From positions 1 through 11,599 of the forward strand of contig CANOCD010000018.1 of NCBI GenBank assembly GCA_947564495.1: DNA of 11,599 bases, written 5' to 3'. Position 1 is the first letter of the stretch, and each line of letters starts with the position of its first letter. The translations under genes and the position numbers were made by a program. The notes beneath the pieces are model-generated. The model had not been told where the DNA came from, searched no databases, and worked only from the letters and a program-made list of their open reading frames with translations. Source of the DNA: an uncultured Angelakisella sp. (lineage in GTDB: Bacteria; Bacillota; Clostridia; Oscillospirales; Ruminococcaceae). Below, piece after piece: positions 4,604 to 11,599 of the stretch.

Positions 4604-5779
4604 GTGCGCCTGCTTCATCTCTCCGACCTGCACTTTGGCCGGAGCCTTCGGGAATACAGCCTGCTGGAGGACCAGCGGCACTGGTGCCATCAGCTCCTGG
4701 CCCATCTGGACGAGGTCCGGTACGACGCCGTTCTCATCGCCGGGGACCTTTACGACCGGGGGGTGCCCAATGCCGGGGCGGTGGAGCTCTGCGACTGGTT
4801 CCTTTCGGAACTGGCGGGGACCCGGAAGCTCCCGGTCCTCTGCATCGCCGGGAATCACGACAGCCCCCAGCGCCTCAGCTTCGCCTCCTCCCTCTACCGG
4901 GAGGCGGGGCTCTACATGGCAGCCATCCCGTCCAAAAAGCTGGCCCGGGTCACCCTGGAGGACCAGTGGGGCCCGGTGGACTTCTTCCTCCTCCCCTACC
5001 TCACCCCCGGGGACGGGCGGACCCTTTTCCCCCAGGAGGAGATCCGCACCTTCCAGGACGCCTACGCCGCCCTCCTCCGGGAAAACCGGGAGGAGATCGC
5101 CGCCTGCCCCCGGCGGGTGCTGCTGGCCCACGGTTTCTTCTCCCTGGGGGCGGACCGGGAGCACACCGGCCTTCTCACCAGCGATTCCGAGGTAAGCGTG
5201 GGCGGGACCGACCTGGTGGACGCCGCCCTCTTCGACCGGTTCCACTACTGCGCCCTGGGGCACCTCCACCGGGATCAGACGGCGGGGGACCCCCGGCTGC
5301 GGTACTGCGGCAGCCCCTTAAAATATTCCGTCTCGGAGGAAAACCAGAAAAAGTCGGTCCGGGCGGTGGAACTGGGCCCCAAGGGGGAGCTGCTGGACTC
5401 CCGGGCGGTGTCCTTCCCGCCCCTGCGGGATGTCCGCACCGTCCGTGGCGCCATGGAGGAACTGCTGGCCCCCACCGCCGGGGAGTTTGCCTCCGGGGAC
5501 TATGTTCAGATCACCGTCCTCACCAAGGGGACCGAGACGGGGGCCGCCCAGAAGCTGCGGAACGTCTACCCCAACTACCTTTGCATCCACTACCAGAACC
5601 CCGACGCCGCCCCCCTGGAGCTGGAGGGCCGGGAGCGGGTGGCCCGGCTTTCCCTGGAGGAAAGCTACCTGGCCTTTTACCGCCAGGTGACGGGGCAGGA
5701 GCTTTCCGCCCCGGGCAGGACCGTTCTGGAGACCCTTTGCCGCAAGCTGGAACACCAGGGAGAGGAGGAGGAACCATGA
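4604..5779 (+). CDS. sbcD: SbcD, Mre11-type nuclease subunit of SbcCD
   Basis: A 391-residue metallophosphoesterase, the nuclease subunit of SbcCD, which opens hairpins and trims protein-blocked or palindromic DNA ends with SbcC. Metal-binding motifs in order are DLHFG (8-12), GDLYDRG (47-53), GNHD (83-86), AHGFF (175-179) and GHLH (219-222), all with their key D, H and N residues present. YCGSPLKYS (234-242) is the usual SbcD motif after the catalytic core. The C-terminal part (about 280-391) is the capping and SbcC-binding region and is more variable. The start is GTG at 4604, giving MRLLHLSDLHFGR as in homologues. Its ribosome site is a modest AAAGGGGG 7 bases upstream, because the stronger AAGGAGG lies at the promoter edge. 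The stop overlaps the sbcC start by ATGA, so the subunits are translationally coupled. Length is normal. Confidence 0.96.
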   Translation: MRLLHLSDLHFGRSLREYSLLEDQRHWCHQLLAHLDEVRYDAVLIAGDLYDRGVPNAGAVELCDWFLSELAGTRKLPVLCIAGNHDSPQRLSFASSLYREAGLYMAAIPSKKLARVTLEDQWGPVDFFLLPYLTPGDGRTLFPQEEIRTFQDAYAALLRENREEIAACPRRVLLAHGFFSLGADREHTGLLTSDSEVSVGGTDLVDAALFDRFHYCALGHLHRDQTAGDPRLRYCGSPLKYSVSEENQKKSVRAVELGPKGELLDSRAVSFPPLRDVRTVRGAMEELLAPTAGEFASGDYVQITVLTKGTETGAAQKLRNVYPNYLCIHYQNPDAAPLELEGRERVARLSLEESYLAFYRQVTGQELSAPGRTVLETLCRKLEHQGEEEEP

Positions 5780-8754
5780 AGCCGGTGACCTTGACCCTAA
5801 GCGCCTTCGGCCCCTTCCGGGGGGAGGAGACCATTGATTTTGCCGCCGCCGGGGAGGAGGGGGTCTTTCTTGTCAGCGGGCCCACCGGGGCGGGCAAGAC
5901 CACCATCTTCGACGCCATCACCTTCGCCCTTTACGGCAAGGCCAGCGGCACCGCCCGGCAGAGCGACAACTTCCGCTGCCACAGCGCCGACCCCGCCCGG
6001 GAGTGCTTCGTGGAACTGACCTTCCGCCTGGAGGGCAAGGACTACCGTGTCCGCCGCCGCCCCGCCCAGCGGATGGCCGGGAAGCGGGGGGCGGAAAAGA
6101 GCCTCCTCCACAAGGCGGAGCTGACCCTCCCCGACGGCCGGGTGCTGGACTCGGTGGCGGAGGTCACGGATCAAATTCGGGAGCTGCTGGGCATTTCCTG
6201 CGAACAGTTCCGCAAGATCGTCATGCTGGCCCAGGGGGAGTTCCAGGAGCTGCTCAAGGCCCCCAGCAAGGAAAAGGCGGAGCTGTTCCGCCGCATCTTC
6301 GGCACCTCCCTTTACCAGGATTTCACCCTCCGCCTCCAGCAGGAAAAGCGGGACCTGGACGCCCAGCTGGGGGAGCGGGGGCGGCAGATGAAGCGGCTTG
6401 CGGAGACGCTGATCCATCAGGGGGTGGAGGCCCTGGCCCCCTACCCCGAACCCGCCGCCCTGCCCACCGAGACCCTGGCCGCCCTGGTGGAGGGGGCCAT
6501 CGAAAAACAGAAGGAGGAGGCCGCCAAGCTGGACGCCGCCGTCAAGGAGGCCGTCAAGCGCAGGGAAAAGCTGGACCTCTCCGGGGCCCGGGCCCTGGAG
6601 GGGCGTTTCCGGAACCGTGACCGCCTGCTGGAGCGGGAGAAGGCGCTGGCCGCCCAGTCCAAGAGGGCATCGGAGCGGGAGGCCCTCCTAAAGTCCATGG
6701 ACGCCGCCGAAAAGGTCCAGCTGCGGGAGGCCCGGTACCGGGGGCTGAAAGCCTCGGTGCAGAGCGGCCAGAAGCAGCTTGCCCGGCTGCTGGACCGGGA
6801 GAAGGAACTGGCGAAACAGGACGCCGCCCTAAAGACCGCATTGGAGGAAAAACCCAAGCGGGAAACAGAAATACAGGCCGCCGGAGAAGAACTGAAACAA
6901 TTAGAGGACATCCTGCGCCTGCTGGGGGAACAAAAGGCCCAGGAGGTTCGCCTGGCCCGGCTGAACAAGGAGGAGACCGCCCTCCGCCGGGAGGAACAGG
7001 CGGCGGCGCTGCTGCTGGAACTCCAGGCCCGGGAGACGGAGCGGCAGGGCCATCTGGCCCTGCAAAAGCAGGGGCTGGCCCTCCAGGACCGGGCCAGGAA
7101 GGCCCTGGCGCTGGAGAAGGAGCGGGACCGCCTGGAGGGGGCCTATCTGGACGCCTACCGGCGGTTCCTCCGGGGGGAGGCCGCCCTCCTTTCGGCGGAG
7201 CTGCGGCAGGGGGAACCCTGCCCGGTCTGCGGCTCCCGGGAGCACCCCGCCCCGGCCCGGCCGGAGGAAAGCGCCCCCGCCAAGGAGGAGCTGGAACGGC
7301 AGAAGGAGGCCCGGGACCGGGCCCTTGCCGCCGCCGTCCAGGGGGAGGAGGCCGCCAAGGCCGCTGTCTCGGTCCTTCGGGACCGGTGGCCGGAGGTGAC
7401 CCTCCAAAGCGTCTACCAGGGGGAGGGGCTGCTGGAGCGGCGGCTGGAGGAGCTCTCCGGCCTGCTCCAGGGGGACGGGGAGGCCATCCGCCTGGTGGAA
7501 CAAAAACTGGAACAGCTGGGGGAGCCGCCCTCCCCCGCCCGGCTAGACCCCAAGGGGATCGCCGCCCGGCGGGAGGCCGCCGTCTCCGGCCTGGCCCGGC
7601 TGGAGGGGAACCGCCAGGCCGCCCGGGACCAGCTGGAGGCCATCGCCGCCAAGCTGGAGGCCCATCCCGCCCCTCTCCGGGAGGGGGACGTCCCCGGGCG
7701 AAAGGCGGCCACCGCCGCCAAAAAGAAGAGCCTGGAGGACCAGAACGCCCTTCTGGACAAGCAGGTCCAGGAACTGGCCACCCAAAAAGCCGCCGCCCAA
7801 GCCGAGAAAAAGACGGTGGAGGAGGTCCTGGGGCGGGACCAGGGGGAGATGGACCGGGCCCTGGAGGAGCTGCGGGAGGCCATGCTCCAAAGCGGCTTCG
7901 GCTCCGGCCCCGCCGCCCGGCAGAGCTACCAGGCCGTCTTGGAACAGCTCCCCCGGCGGAAGGAACTGGAGCAGGAGGCCAAGTCCTACCGGGAGGAGGT
8001 CACCGCCGTGGCCGCCAACCTCCGGGAGATGGACAAGGAACTGGCGGGGAAGGAGCCCCCGGACCTCCCCAAGCTGGAGGAGGCGGAGCGGGCCCTCCGC
8101 CGGGAGGAGCAGGAGCAGGGGGACCGGCTCCAGGTCCTTCGGGGCCGGCTGACCCTCTGCGAAAACGCCTGGGGGGAACTGCGCCAGGCAAGCCTGGACA
8201 GCCAGCAGCTGGTGGAGCGGGTCTCGGTCACCGCCGAACTGTCCCGCCGGGCCGCCGGGGACAACGACAGCCGCATGACCTTCGAGACCTACGTCCTTTC
8301 GGCCTACTTCGAGGACATCGTGAAGATGTGCAACTGCCACCTGTCCGAGATGACCGGGGGGCGGTATCAGCTCTGCCGCAAGAACACCGCCGCCCGCTAC
8401 GGGGCGGCCTCCGGGCTGGACCTGGAGGTCCTGGACAACGACACCGGCCTCTGCCGGGAGGTCTCCACCCTGTCCGGGGGGGAGAGCTTCAAGGCATCCC
8501 TGGCCTTGGCCCTGGGGCTGGCCGACGTGGTGCAGCACTACTCCGGCTCCATCCGCATCGAGACCCTGTTCGTGGATGAGGGCTTCTCCACCCTGGACGA
8601 GGTCTCCCGGCAGAGCGCCGTGGACACTCTCCTCTCCCTGGGGAGCCGGGGGCGGCTGGTGGGGGTCATCAGCCACGCATCCGGCCTCCGGGAGCGTGTT
8701 CCCGTCGTCCTTTCGGTGACCCCCGGCCCCGGCGGCAGCCACGCCAGCTTTTAG
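5776..8754 (+). CDS. sbcC: SbcC, Rad50-type ATPase subunit of SbcCD
   Basis: A 992-residue SMC-like ATPase that clamps DNA ends and drives SbcD nuclease activity. Walker A is GPTGAGKTT (35-43), and the Q-loop region follows in QGEFQELLKAPSKEKAE after about residue 153. A long coiled coil rich in E, K, R, L and A runs from about 180 to 840. It is broken in the centre by the zinc hook CPVC (482-485), through which two SbcC arms join. The ABC signature LSGGE is at 899-903, Walker B LFVDE at 931-935, and the D-loop GFSTLD at 936-941. Every catalytic element is intact and length is typical. The frame is open far upstream through sbcD, but the ATG at 5776 with GGAGGAGG just before it gives the family N-terminus MKPVTLTLSAFGPFRG. 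It shares a promoter with sbcD and ends at the hairpin at 8766. Confidence 0.96.
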   Translation: MKPVTLTLSAFGPFRGEETIDFAAAGEEGVFLVSGPTGAGKTTIFDAITFALYGKASGTARQSDNFRCHSADPARECFVELTFRLEGKDYRVRRRPAQRMAGKRGAEKSLLHKAELTLPDGRVLDSVAEVTDQIRELLGISCEQFRKIVMLAQGEFQELLKAPSKEKAELFRRIFGTSLYQDFTLRLQQEKRDLDAQLGERGRQMKRLAETLIHQGVEALAPYPEPAALPTETLAALVEGAIEKQKEEAAKLDAAVKEAVKRREKLDLSGARALEGRFRNRDRLLEREKALAAQSKRASEREALLKSMDAAEKVQLREARYRGLKASVQSGQKQLARLLDREKELAKQDAALKTALEEKPKRETEIQAAGEELKQLEDILRLLGEQKAQEVRLARLNKEETALRREEQAAALLLELQARETERQGHLALQKQGLALQDRARKALALEKERDRLEGAYLDAYRRFLRGEAALLSAELRQGEPCPVCGSREHPAPARPEESAPAKEELERQKEARDRALAAAVQGEEAAKAAVSVLRDRWPEVTLQSVYQGEGLLERRLEELSGLLQGDGEAIRLVEQKLEQLGEPPSPARLDPKGIAARREAAVSGLARLEGNRQAARDQLEAIAAKLEAHPAPLREGDVPGRKAATAAKKKSLEDQNALLDKQVQELATQKAAAQAEKKTVEEVLGRDQGEMDRALEELREAMLQSGFGSGPAARQSYQAVLEQLPRRKELEQEAKSYREEVTAVAANLREMDKELAGKEPPDLPKLEEAERALRREEQEQGDRLQVLRGRLTLCENAWGELRQASLDSQQLVERVSVTAELSRRAAGDNDSRMTFETYVLSAYFEDIVKMCNCHLSEMTGGRYQLCRKNTAARYGAASGLDLEVLDNDTGLCREVSTLSGGESFKASLALALGLADVVQHYSGSIRIETLFVDEGFSTLDEVSRQSAVDTLLSLGSRGRLVGVISHASGLRERVPVVLSVTPGPGGSHASF

Positions 8755-8765
8755 GCAGCAAAGAA

Positions 8766-8802
8766 CCCCCTCCCGCCCCGTCCAAGTCGGGACAAGAGGG
8801 GG
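8766..8802. terminator. Bidirectional terminator between convergent operons
   Basis: CCCCCTC (8766-8772) pairs with GAGGGGG (8796-8802), with further inner pairing either GTCC/GGAC (8780-8783 with 8790-8793) or CCCG/CGGG (8777-8780 with 8788-8791). It lies between the sbcC stop and the end of the minus-strand DUF362 gene. The minus-strand 3' side is T-rich (TTCTTTGCT), while the plus-strand side has only a weak CCTTATTA, so termination is probably stronger for the minus-strand operon. Confidence 0.75.
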
Positions 8803-8807
8803 CCTTA

Positions 8808-9914
8808 TTATCCGCGCCTGCTGACGATAGCCTTGGCCGGGCACATCTCCTGGCAGCAGAAACAGGAGATGCACCCCTTGCGGTCGATCTTCGCCTTGCC
8901 ATTCCGGATGGCGATGATGTGCTGGGGGCAGCTTTCGGCGCACCGGCCGCAGCCCACGCATTTCGCCTCCACCACCTTGGGCCGGGGGCGGAAGAGCCGG
9001 TCGGTGACCGCCCGGGCGGGCTTACGCAGAAAACCGGGGAGGTAGCCGGTGAAGTCGGCGCTCTGGGTCTTGGGCCGCCGGAAGGGGGCGATCTCTTCCA
9101 GAGGGTCCCCCGCAAGATCGGGGGTCTCCTCCACCCAGCCCCGCTCTTTGGCCTGGCGGAGCATGGGGATGTTTTCCGGGCCCAGGCCCATGACCCGCCC
9201 GGCCAGGAACCAATCCAGGGTGAAGAGGTCCCGGCTGGCGAAGGTGTACCCCAGCTCCCGGGGGTCCCCTCCGGCGGGGCCGTCCCCCTCCATGGCCAGC
9301 ATCCCGTCCACCAAGGTGACGGCGGGAGGCACCAGGTCGGCCAGGTCCAGGAGCATCCCGGCGAACTCCTCCCAGCCGGGGCAGCGGCAGTGGATGGCGG
9401 GCTTTTCCAGCCCCGGTATCACGCCGAAAAGGTTCTTGATCCCCAGGGAGACCACCGTCATCCCGTGGGTCTTGACCTTGGGCAGATTGATGAGATAGTC
9501 CGCCTCCCGCACCGGGTCGATAACGGGGAACCGGCGGCAGACACGCCCCCGGGGCTGATCCACCTGGGCGGAACCGGTGCCGTAGTTCAGCTTCACCCCG
9601 GTGAGGGTGTCCATCCTGGCGGCGGCGTAGACGCTGCGAAGCCGCATCTCGTTGTAGGGACCCCCGGGGCTGTCCGCCAGGGTGATGTCGGTGACGCCCC
9701 GCTCCCGGAGCCAATCCACAACCGCCTGGATGAGAGCCGGATCGGTAGTCACCGCCTGCTCCGGCTTGCGGGCGGCCAGGAGGTTGGGCTTTAGGACCAC
9801 CTTCATCCCCGGGCGGAGGTCCTTTTCCACCTCCAGGGCGGAGAAATGGAAGTCCACCGCCTCCCGGAGGCGGGCGGGGTCTCGGGCAGTTTTCCGTACA
9901 GAAATGAGGCTCAT
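8808..9914 (-). CDS. DUF362 protein with two C-terminal [4Fe-4S] motifs
   Basis: A 368-residue cytoplasmic protein. Residues 1 to about 270 are a DUF362 domain, marked by KPNLL (42-46), TDPALIQAV (57-65), DSPGG (81-85) and NLPKVKTHGMTVVSLGIKN (143-161). Residues 319-358 are a ferredoxin-type domain with two CxxCxxCxxxCP motifs: C319, C322, C325, C329 and C348, C351, C354, C358, with an additional cysteine at 353. The two clusters suggest electron transfer, but the DUF362 reaction is unknown, so no substrate is assigned. GGAGG 7 bases before the ATG and an ATGA overlap with the aminotransferase gene set the start. It is the last gene of the lrp-aminotransferase operon. Annotators sometimes label such proteins ferredoxin or iron-sulfur binding protein; calling it simply a ferredoxin would ignore three quarters of the chain. 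Confidence 0.9.
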   Translation of the reverse strand: MSLISVRKTARDPARLREAVDFHFSALEVEKDLRPGMKVVLKPNLLAARKPEQAVTTDPALIQAVVDWLRERGVTDITLADSPGGPYNEMRLRSVYAAARMDTLTGVKLNYGTGSAQVDQPRGRVCRRFPVIDPVREADYLINLPKVKTHGMTVVSLGIKNLFGVIPGLEKPAIHCRCPGWEEFAGMLLDLADLVPPAVTLVDGMLAMEGDGPAGGDPRELGYTFASRDLFTLDWFLAGRVMGLGPENIPMLRQAKERGWVEETPDLAGDPLEEIAPFRRPKTQSADFTGYLPGFLRKPARAVTDRLFRPRPKVVEAKCVGCGRCAESCPQHIIAIRNGKAKIDRKGCISCFCCQEMCPAKAIVSRRG

Positions 9915-11074
9915 TTCAACCCCTCCACAAAGACCTCGATGCGGCGCAGGGCCTCGATAAGGTGCTCCACGCTGTAGGAATAGGAGATGCGGACGTGGCC
10001 CTCCCCGCTTTGGCCGAAGGCGTTGCCCGGCACCACCGCCACCTTCTGCTCCTTTAGGAGCCGCTCACAGAACTCGTCGGAGGAAAGGCCGGTGGCCCGG
10101 ATGGAGGGAAAGACGTAGAAGGCCCCCAGGGGGTCGGCGCAGGCAAGGCCCATGCGGTTGAGATTGGAGACCATGAGCCCCCGGCGCATCCCGAACTGGA
10201 CCGCCATCCGCTCGATCTCCTCGTCGCAGCTTTTCATGGCCTCGATGGCGGCGTACTGGCTGGTGGTGGGGGCGCACATGATGGCGAACTGGTGGAGCTT
10301 AGTCATCACCTTGATGACCTCCCGGGGACCGGCGGCGTAGCCCAGCCGCCAGCCGGTCATGGCGTAAGCCTTGGAAAAGCCGTTGACGACGACGGTACGC
10401 TCCGCCATCCCCGGCAGGGAGGCGATGGAGACGTGCCTGCCCTCGAAGGTCAGCTCGGCGTAAATTTCGTCGGAAAGGACGAGGATGTCCCGCTCCCGGA
10501 GGACGGCGGCGATGGCCTCCAGGTGCTCCTTCTTCATAATGGCCCCGGTGGGATTGTTGGGGTACGGGAGGACCAGCACCTTGGTCTTGGGGGTAATGGC
10601 GGCCTCCAGCGCCTCCGGGGTAAGGCGGAAGCCGTCCTCCGCCCTGGTGACGATGGGGACGGGGACGCCCCCGGCCAGGCGGGTGACAGGGTCGTAGCAG
10701 ACGAAGGAGGGCTCGGGGATCAGGACCTCCTCCCCGGGGTTCACGCAGGCCCGGATGCAGAGGTCGATGGCCTCGCTCCCCCCCACAGTGATGAGGAGCT
10801 GCTCCTCGGTGTAGGAGAGGGAGAAGCGGCGGGCCAGGTAGGCGGCGATCTGGCGGCGGAGCTCCACAAGACCGGCGTTGGCGGTGTACCAGGTGCGGCC
10901 CTTTTCCAAGGACTCGATGCCGGCCCGGCGGATGGCGTAGGGGGTCTTGAAGTCCGGCTCCCCCACCCCCAGGGAGATGACCCCCTCCATGGTGGCGGCC
11001 AGGTCGAAGAACTTCCGGATGCCCGAGGGCTTCAGATCCTGGGCGCACCGGGAGAGAAGAGAGGAGTAGTCCAT
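9911..11074 (-). CDS. Class I/II PLP-dependent aminotransferase
   Basis: A 387-residue fold-type I aminotransferase, close in pattern to the AspB/PatA group that moves amino groups between an amino acid and a 2-oxoacid. Visible signatures are GVGEPDFKTP (36-45), the YTANAGLVELR region (63-73) that packs near the active site, NNPTG (173-177) with the pyridine-contacting N174, SDEIYAEL (201-208) with D202 and Y205, the PLP-binding K235 in SKAYAMTGWRLGY (234-246), and the carboxylate-binding arginine near 362 in VRISYS. All catalytic residues are present and length is normal. GGGAGGG about 7 bases before the ATG supports this start, which overlaps the regulator's stop as TGATG. The downstream DUF362 gene overlaps by ATGA. 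Substrate cannot be fixed from sequence: aspartate, aromatic or alanine-type donors are possible. The coupled Lrp-type gene suggests control by the amino acid concerned. Confidence 0.93.
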   Translation of the reverse strand: MDYSSLLSRCAQDLKPSGIRKFFDLAATMEGVISLGVGEPDFKTPYAIRRAGIESLEKGRTWYTANAGLVELRRQIAAYLARRFSLSYTEEQLLITVGGSEAIDLCIRACVNPGEEVLIPEPSFVCYDPVTRLAGGVPVPIVTRAEDGFRLTPEALEAAITPKTKVLVLPYPNNPTGAIMKKEHLEAIAAVLRERDILVLSDEIYAELTFEGRHVSIASLPGMAERTVVVNGFSKAYAMTGWRLGYAAGPREVIKVMTKLHQFAIMCAPTTSQYAAIEAMKSCDEEIERMAVQFGMRRGLMVSNLNRMGLACADPLGAFYVFPSIRATGLSSDEFCERLLKEQKVAVVPGNAFGQSGEGHVRISYSYSVEHLIEALRRIEVFVEGLK

Positions 11075-11547
11075 CAGGCGCCCTCCCTTTCGTCCTTCTC
11101 GTCCCCGCAGGTCATGACGCCCCCCTGCTTGTAGGTCTTTAGGACAAAGTGGGTGGCGGTGGATTCCACCGAATCCAGGGGGGCCAGACGCTGGGCCACA
11201 AAGAGGGCCACGTCCTTAAAGGTCTTGCCGGTGACGGTGAGGCCCAGGTCGTAGCCGCCGCTCATCAGCTCCACCGACTCCACCTCGTCGAACTGGGCGA
11301 TGATGCCGGCCACCTCCTCGAAACCCATGCCGCTTTTGGGGGTGACCTTCAGCTCGATGCGGGCAGTGCAGAGGTCCCGGTCGGTCTTTTCCCAGTCGAC
11401 GATGGCCTTGTACCCCCGGATGACCCCGTCGGCCTGGAGGCGGGCGATCTTTTCCTCCACCCCTTGGGGGGTGTCGCCGGTCATGGCGGCCAGCTGTTCG
11501 CTGGTGAGGCGGGCGTTTTCGGAAAGAAGCTGGATAAGTTGGTTCAT
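11074..11547 (-). CDS. Lrp/AsnC-family transcriptional regulator
   Basis: A 157-residue feast/famine regulator. The winged helix-turn-helix covers about 1-50 (LTSEQLAAMTG, 14-24, then GVEEKIARLQADGVIRGY, 29-46). The RAM effector-binding domain covers about 58-140, with the SGGYDLGLTVTG loop (97-108) that in this family lines the amino-acid site at the dimer interface. The N-terminus is shorter than in E. coli Lrp, as is common in clostridial members. The ribosome site AAAGGAGG is 9 bases before the ATG at 11547. An ATG 5 bases further upstream is out of frame and stops after two codons. It overlaps the aminotransferase start (TGATG), so it is probably a local regulator of this operon responding to the aminotransferase's substrate or product. 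The target and effector are inferred, not seen. Confidence 0.92.
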   Translation of the reverse strand: MNQLIQLLSENARLTSEQLAAMTGDTPQGVEEKIARLQADGVIRGYKAIVDWEKTDRDLCTARIELKVTPKSGMGFEEVAGIIAQFDEVESVELMSGGYDLGLTVTGKTFKDVALFVAQRLAPLDSVESTATHFVLKTYKQGGVMTCGDEKDEREGA

Positions 11548-11585
11548 GGCATAGGACCTCCTTTGTTTTGGATGGCAGATGATTT

Positions 11586-11594
11586 AGTATAGCA
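11586..11594 (-). promoter_or_regulatory. Extended -10 element of the lrp operon promoter
   Basis: The minus strand reads TGC-TATACT (11594-11586), an extended -10 with five of six consensus bases. The -35 would lie just beyond the window end. The predicted start near 11579 gives a leader of about 30 bases with the ribosome site AAAGGAGG near its end. Confidence 0.6.
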
Positions 11595-11599
11595 TAAGC

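Noticed and set aside
4043..5269. A 408-residue minus-strand open frame opposite pspC-like, yccF and sbcD genes.
   Set aside because: It is a G/E/P/Q-rich mirror of high-GC coding sequence and carries no motif.
4168..5775. A very long open frame on the plus strand running through yccF and sbcD in frame with sbcC, as if SbcC had a 536-residue extension.
   Set aside because: The extra residues are low-complexity P/G/R/A sequence out of frame with two clear genes, and SbcC homologues start at the ATG at 5776 with a good ribosome site. GC-rich DNA simply lacks stop codons in this frame.
7543..8961. A 472-residue minus-strand open frame opposite sbcC.
   Set aside because: It mirrors the sbcC coiled-coil codons and crosses the convergent terminator; no domain is recognisable.

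Overview
The window looks like chromosome from a high-GC, low-redundancy Firmicute, most like the gut Oscillospiraceae/Clostridia (Flavonifractor or Pseudoflavonifractor-type). This is inferred from very GC-rich coding sequence, strong AGGAGG-type ribosome sites, sigma-A-type promoters in short AT-richer gaps, and protein families typical of that group (PadR-DUF1700-DUF4097 operon, DUF362-ferredoxin). It holds eleven protein genes in four or five transcription units. I see no rRNA or tRNA genes, no insertion sequence and no CRISPR array.

Left part (1-1831). A hairpin pair opens the window (1-48). Positions 49-177 have no gene I can support. A flavin-reductase-fold protein (minus strand, 178-717) and a cysteine synthase family enzyme (plus strand, 839-1774) are transcribed divergently from two back-to-back promoters. 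Their -35 elements face each other across a CCCGGG palindrome. The cysteine synthase relative carries unusual residues in its substrate-binding loop and ends at a clear intrinsic terminator.

Envelope-signalling operon (1840-4508). A consensus promoter (TTGACA, 17 bp, TATAAT, with an upstream A/T tract) is overlaid by AT-rich palindromes. It drives a PadR repressor, a DUF1700/HAAS membrane protein, a DUF4097 beta-solenoid protein with a regular 19-residue repeat, a PspC-domain protein and a YccF-type membrane protein. The first three genes overlap by ATGA and the last two follow within 12 and 2 bases. The likely logic is autorepression by PadR with relief through a membrane-embedded sensor. 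Neither signal nor output is known, so this is the least understood system in the window.

DNA repair operon (4543-8754). sbcD and sbcC, joined by an ATGA overlap, encode the Mre11/Rad50-like nuclease and ATPase. The pair has its own near-consensus promoter and ends at a hairpin shared with the convergent operon.

Right part (minus strand, 11594-8808). An Lrp/AsnC-family regulator, a class I/II PLP aminotransferase and a DUF362 protein with two [4Fe-4S] ferredoxin motifs form an operon in which every junction overlaps (TGATG, ATGA). The regulator probably senses an amino acid handled by the aminotransferase. The role of the iron-sulfur protein is open.
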